Source: an uncultured Eubacteriales bacterium (lineage in GTDB: Bacteria > Bacillota > Clostridia > Oscillospirales > UMGS1783). From it: DNA of 14,403 nt. The stretch lies in NCBI GenBank assembly GCA_905209135.1, contig CAJLRT010000010.1, positions 1-14,403 on the forward strand, given 5' to 3'. Under the pieces are notes generated by a model that ran no database searches, was not told the origin of the DNA, and worked only from the letters and a program-made list of their open reading frames with translations. Made by a program: the position numbers and the translations under genes. Shown piece by piece: positions 13,592 to 14,403 of this stretch. Position 1 is the first letter of the stretch; every line of letters starts with the position of its first letter.

Positions 13592-14403
13592 GTCCCAGCA
13601 GGGGCAGCGGATCGATTCCTTTCTGGCCTCTGTTCTGGACGATGTATCCCGCACGCAGGCCGCCCGCCTCTGCGACGGAGGGCATGTTCTGCTCGGCGGC
13701 GCGCAGGTGCAGAAACGCGCCCTGGTCCGCGCCGGCGACGAAGTGGCGGTGACGCTGCCCGACCCGGTCCCCCTTGCCGCACAGCCGCAGGCGATCCCGA
13801 TCGACGTTGTCTATGAGGACGAATCCCTTGCGGTCATCAATAAACCGAAAGGGATGGTGGTCCATCCCGCGGCGGGCAATCCGGACGGAACGCTGGTCAA
13901 CGCCATTCTGGCCCGTTTCGGCGACCTTTCGGGCATAGGCGGCGTGCAGCGTCCGGGCATCGTCCACCGGATCGATAAGGATACGAGCGGCCTGCTTGTT
14001 ATTGCAAAGAACGACCGTGCGCATCAGAGCCTGTCCGCACAGCTCAAAGCGCATACGATGGAGCGCGTTTATCAGGCCGTGGTCGTGGGCAGGCTCCCGG
14101 AGCCCGAGGGCAGAATCGACGCGCCGATCGGCCGCAGCGGCGCCGACCGCAAAAAAATGGCCGTCACGGATAAAAACGCGAAAAACGCCGCCACAAACTA
14201 CCGCGTGCTCGCCGAATACCCCGGTTACAGCCATGTGGAGTGCCGGCTGGAGACCGGACGCACCCATCAGATCCGCGTGCATATGTCGCACATCGGCCAT
14301 CCCCTGGCCGGGGACCGGGTATACGGCGCGGGGAAAAACCCGTTTGGGCTGGACAGTCAGTGCCTGCATGCCAAGGTTCTCGGCTTTACACATCCGGTGA
14401 CCG
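13563..14403 (+). CDS. RluD-family pseudouridine synthase (RluA/YlyB type), 3' end cut by window
   Basis: The frame is open from the ATG at 13563 to the window edge, giving 280 residues; the family is usually near 300, so only a short C-terminal end is missing. It isomerises uridines in 23S rRNA or another RNA. An N-terminal S4 domain covers about 12-70 (DSFLASVLDDVSRTQAARL). The catalytic domain has NKPKGMVVHP, GIVHRIDKDTSGLLV with the catalytic D138, ETGRTHQIRVH and GHPLAGDRVYG. The gene begins inside lspA (29-base overlap), with AAGG about 9 bases before the start, so the two are translated together. RluD, YlyB and other RluA-group members cannot be separated from this sequence alone; synteny favours the YlyB/RluD type. 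Confidence 0.95.
   Translation, partial: MRTILLCVNESQQGQRIDSFLASVLDDVSRTQAARLCDGGHVLLGGAQVQKRALVRAGDEVAVTLPDPVPLAAQPQAIPIDVVYEDESLAVINKPKGMVVHPAAGNPDGTLVNAILARFGDLSGIGGVQRPGIVHRIDKDTSGLLVIAKNDRAHQSLSAQLKAHTMERVYQAVVVGRLPEPEGRIDAPIGRSGADRKKMAVTDKNAKNAATNYRVLAEYPGYSHVECRLETGRTHQIRVHMSHIGHPLAGDRVYGAGKNPFGLDSQCLHAKVLGFTHPVT

Noticed and set aside
1..14403. CRISPR array, insertion sequence, transposase, toxin-antitoxin or prophage genes
   Set aside because: I looked on both strands and saw no spaced direct repeats, no recombinase or transposase motifs, and no gap large enough to hold such genes.

Overview
The window is a GC-rich stretch of a spore-forming low-to-mid-complexity Firmicute chromosome, most likely class Clostridia and probably close to the Oscillospirales/Ruminococcaceae. 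The clues are sporulation sigma factors SigE (tail only) and SigG, the clostridial/bacillar miaB-ricA-mutS-mutL order, and the Gram-positive sepF-yggT-ylmH-divIVA division cluster. The lineage call is inference from gene content and order. Every gene is on the + strand, gaps are short (the longest is 130 bases), and I see no insertion sequence, prophage gene, CRISPR array, tRNA or rRNA.

Region by region: (1) Bases 1-1076 hold the last 48 codons of a SigE-like sigma factor and a complete sigG, closed by a perfect 10-bp intrinsic terminator. (2) Bases 1090-8620 are a tRNA-modification and DNA-repair operon with its own sigma-A promoter: miaB, ricA (YlbF/YmcA family, Cys-rich tail), mutS, mutL, miaA. 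MiaA and MiaB carry out consecutive steps on A37 of tRNA, and MutS/MutL are the mismatch-repair pair. (3) Bases 8598-10147 hold hfq, with a promoter that overlaps the end of miaA, and a membrane-anchored HlyD/MFP-like protein with no visible transporter partner. (4) Bases 10165-13002 are the division and envelope cluster: yggS (PLP homeostasis), sepF, yggT, ylmH (S4 RNA-binding) and divIVA. Two strong sigma-A-like promoters lie inside yggS and ylmH, where codon use locally becomes AT-rich. (5) After a 91-base intergenic region with a perfect 12-bp hairpin and two mutually exclusive outer pairings come lspA (lipoprotein signal peptidase) and the 5' part of an RluD-family pseudouridine synthase, cut by the window end.

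Most of this is core chromosome. The parts most worth a second look are the HlyD-like protein embedded in the division cluster, the two promoters written inside conserved coding sequence, the divIVA-lspA structured RNA/DNA element, the abrupt loss of SigE similarity at the left edge (possible recombination junction), and the Cys-rich RicA next to the Fe-S enzyme MiaB. I did not find clear evidence of a wholly new defence or mobile system.
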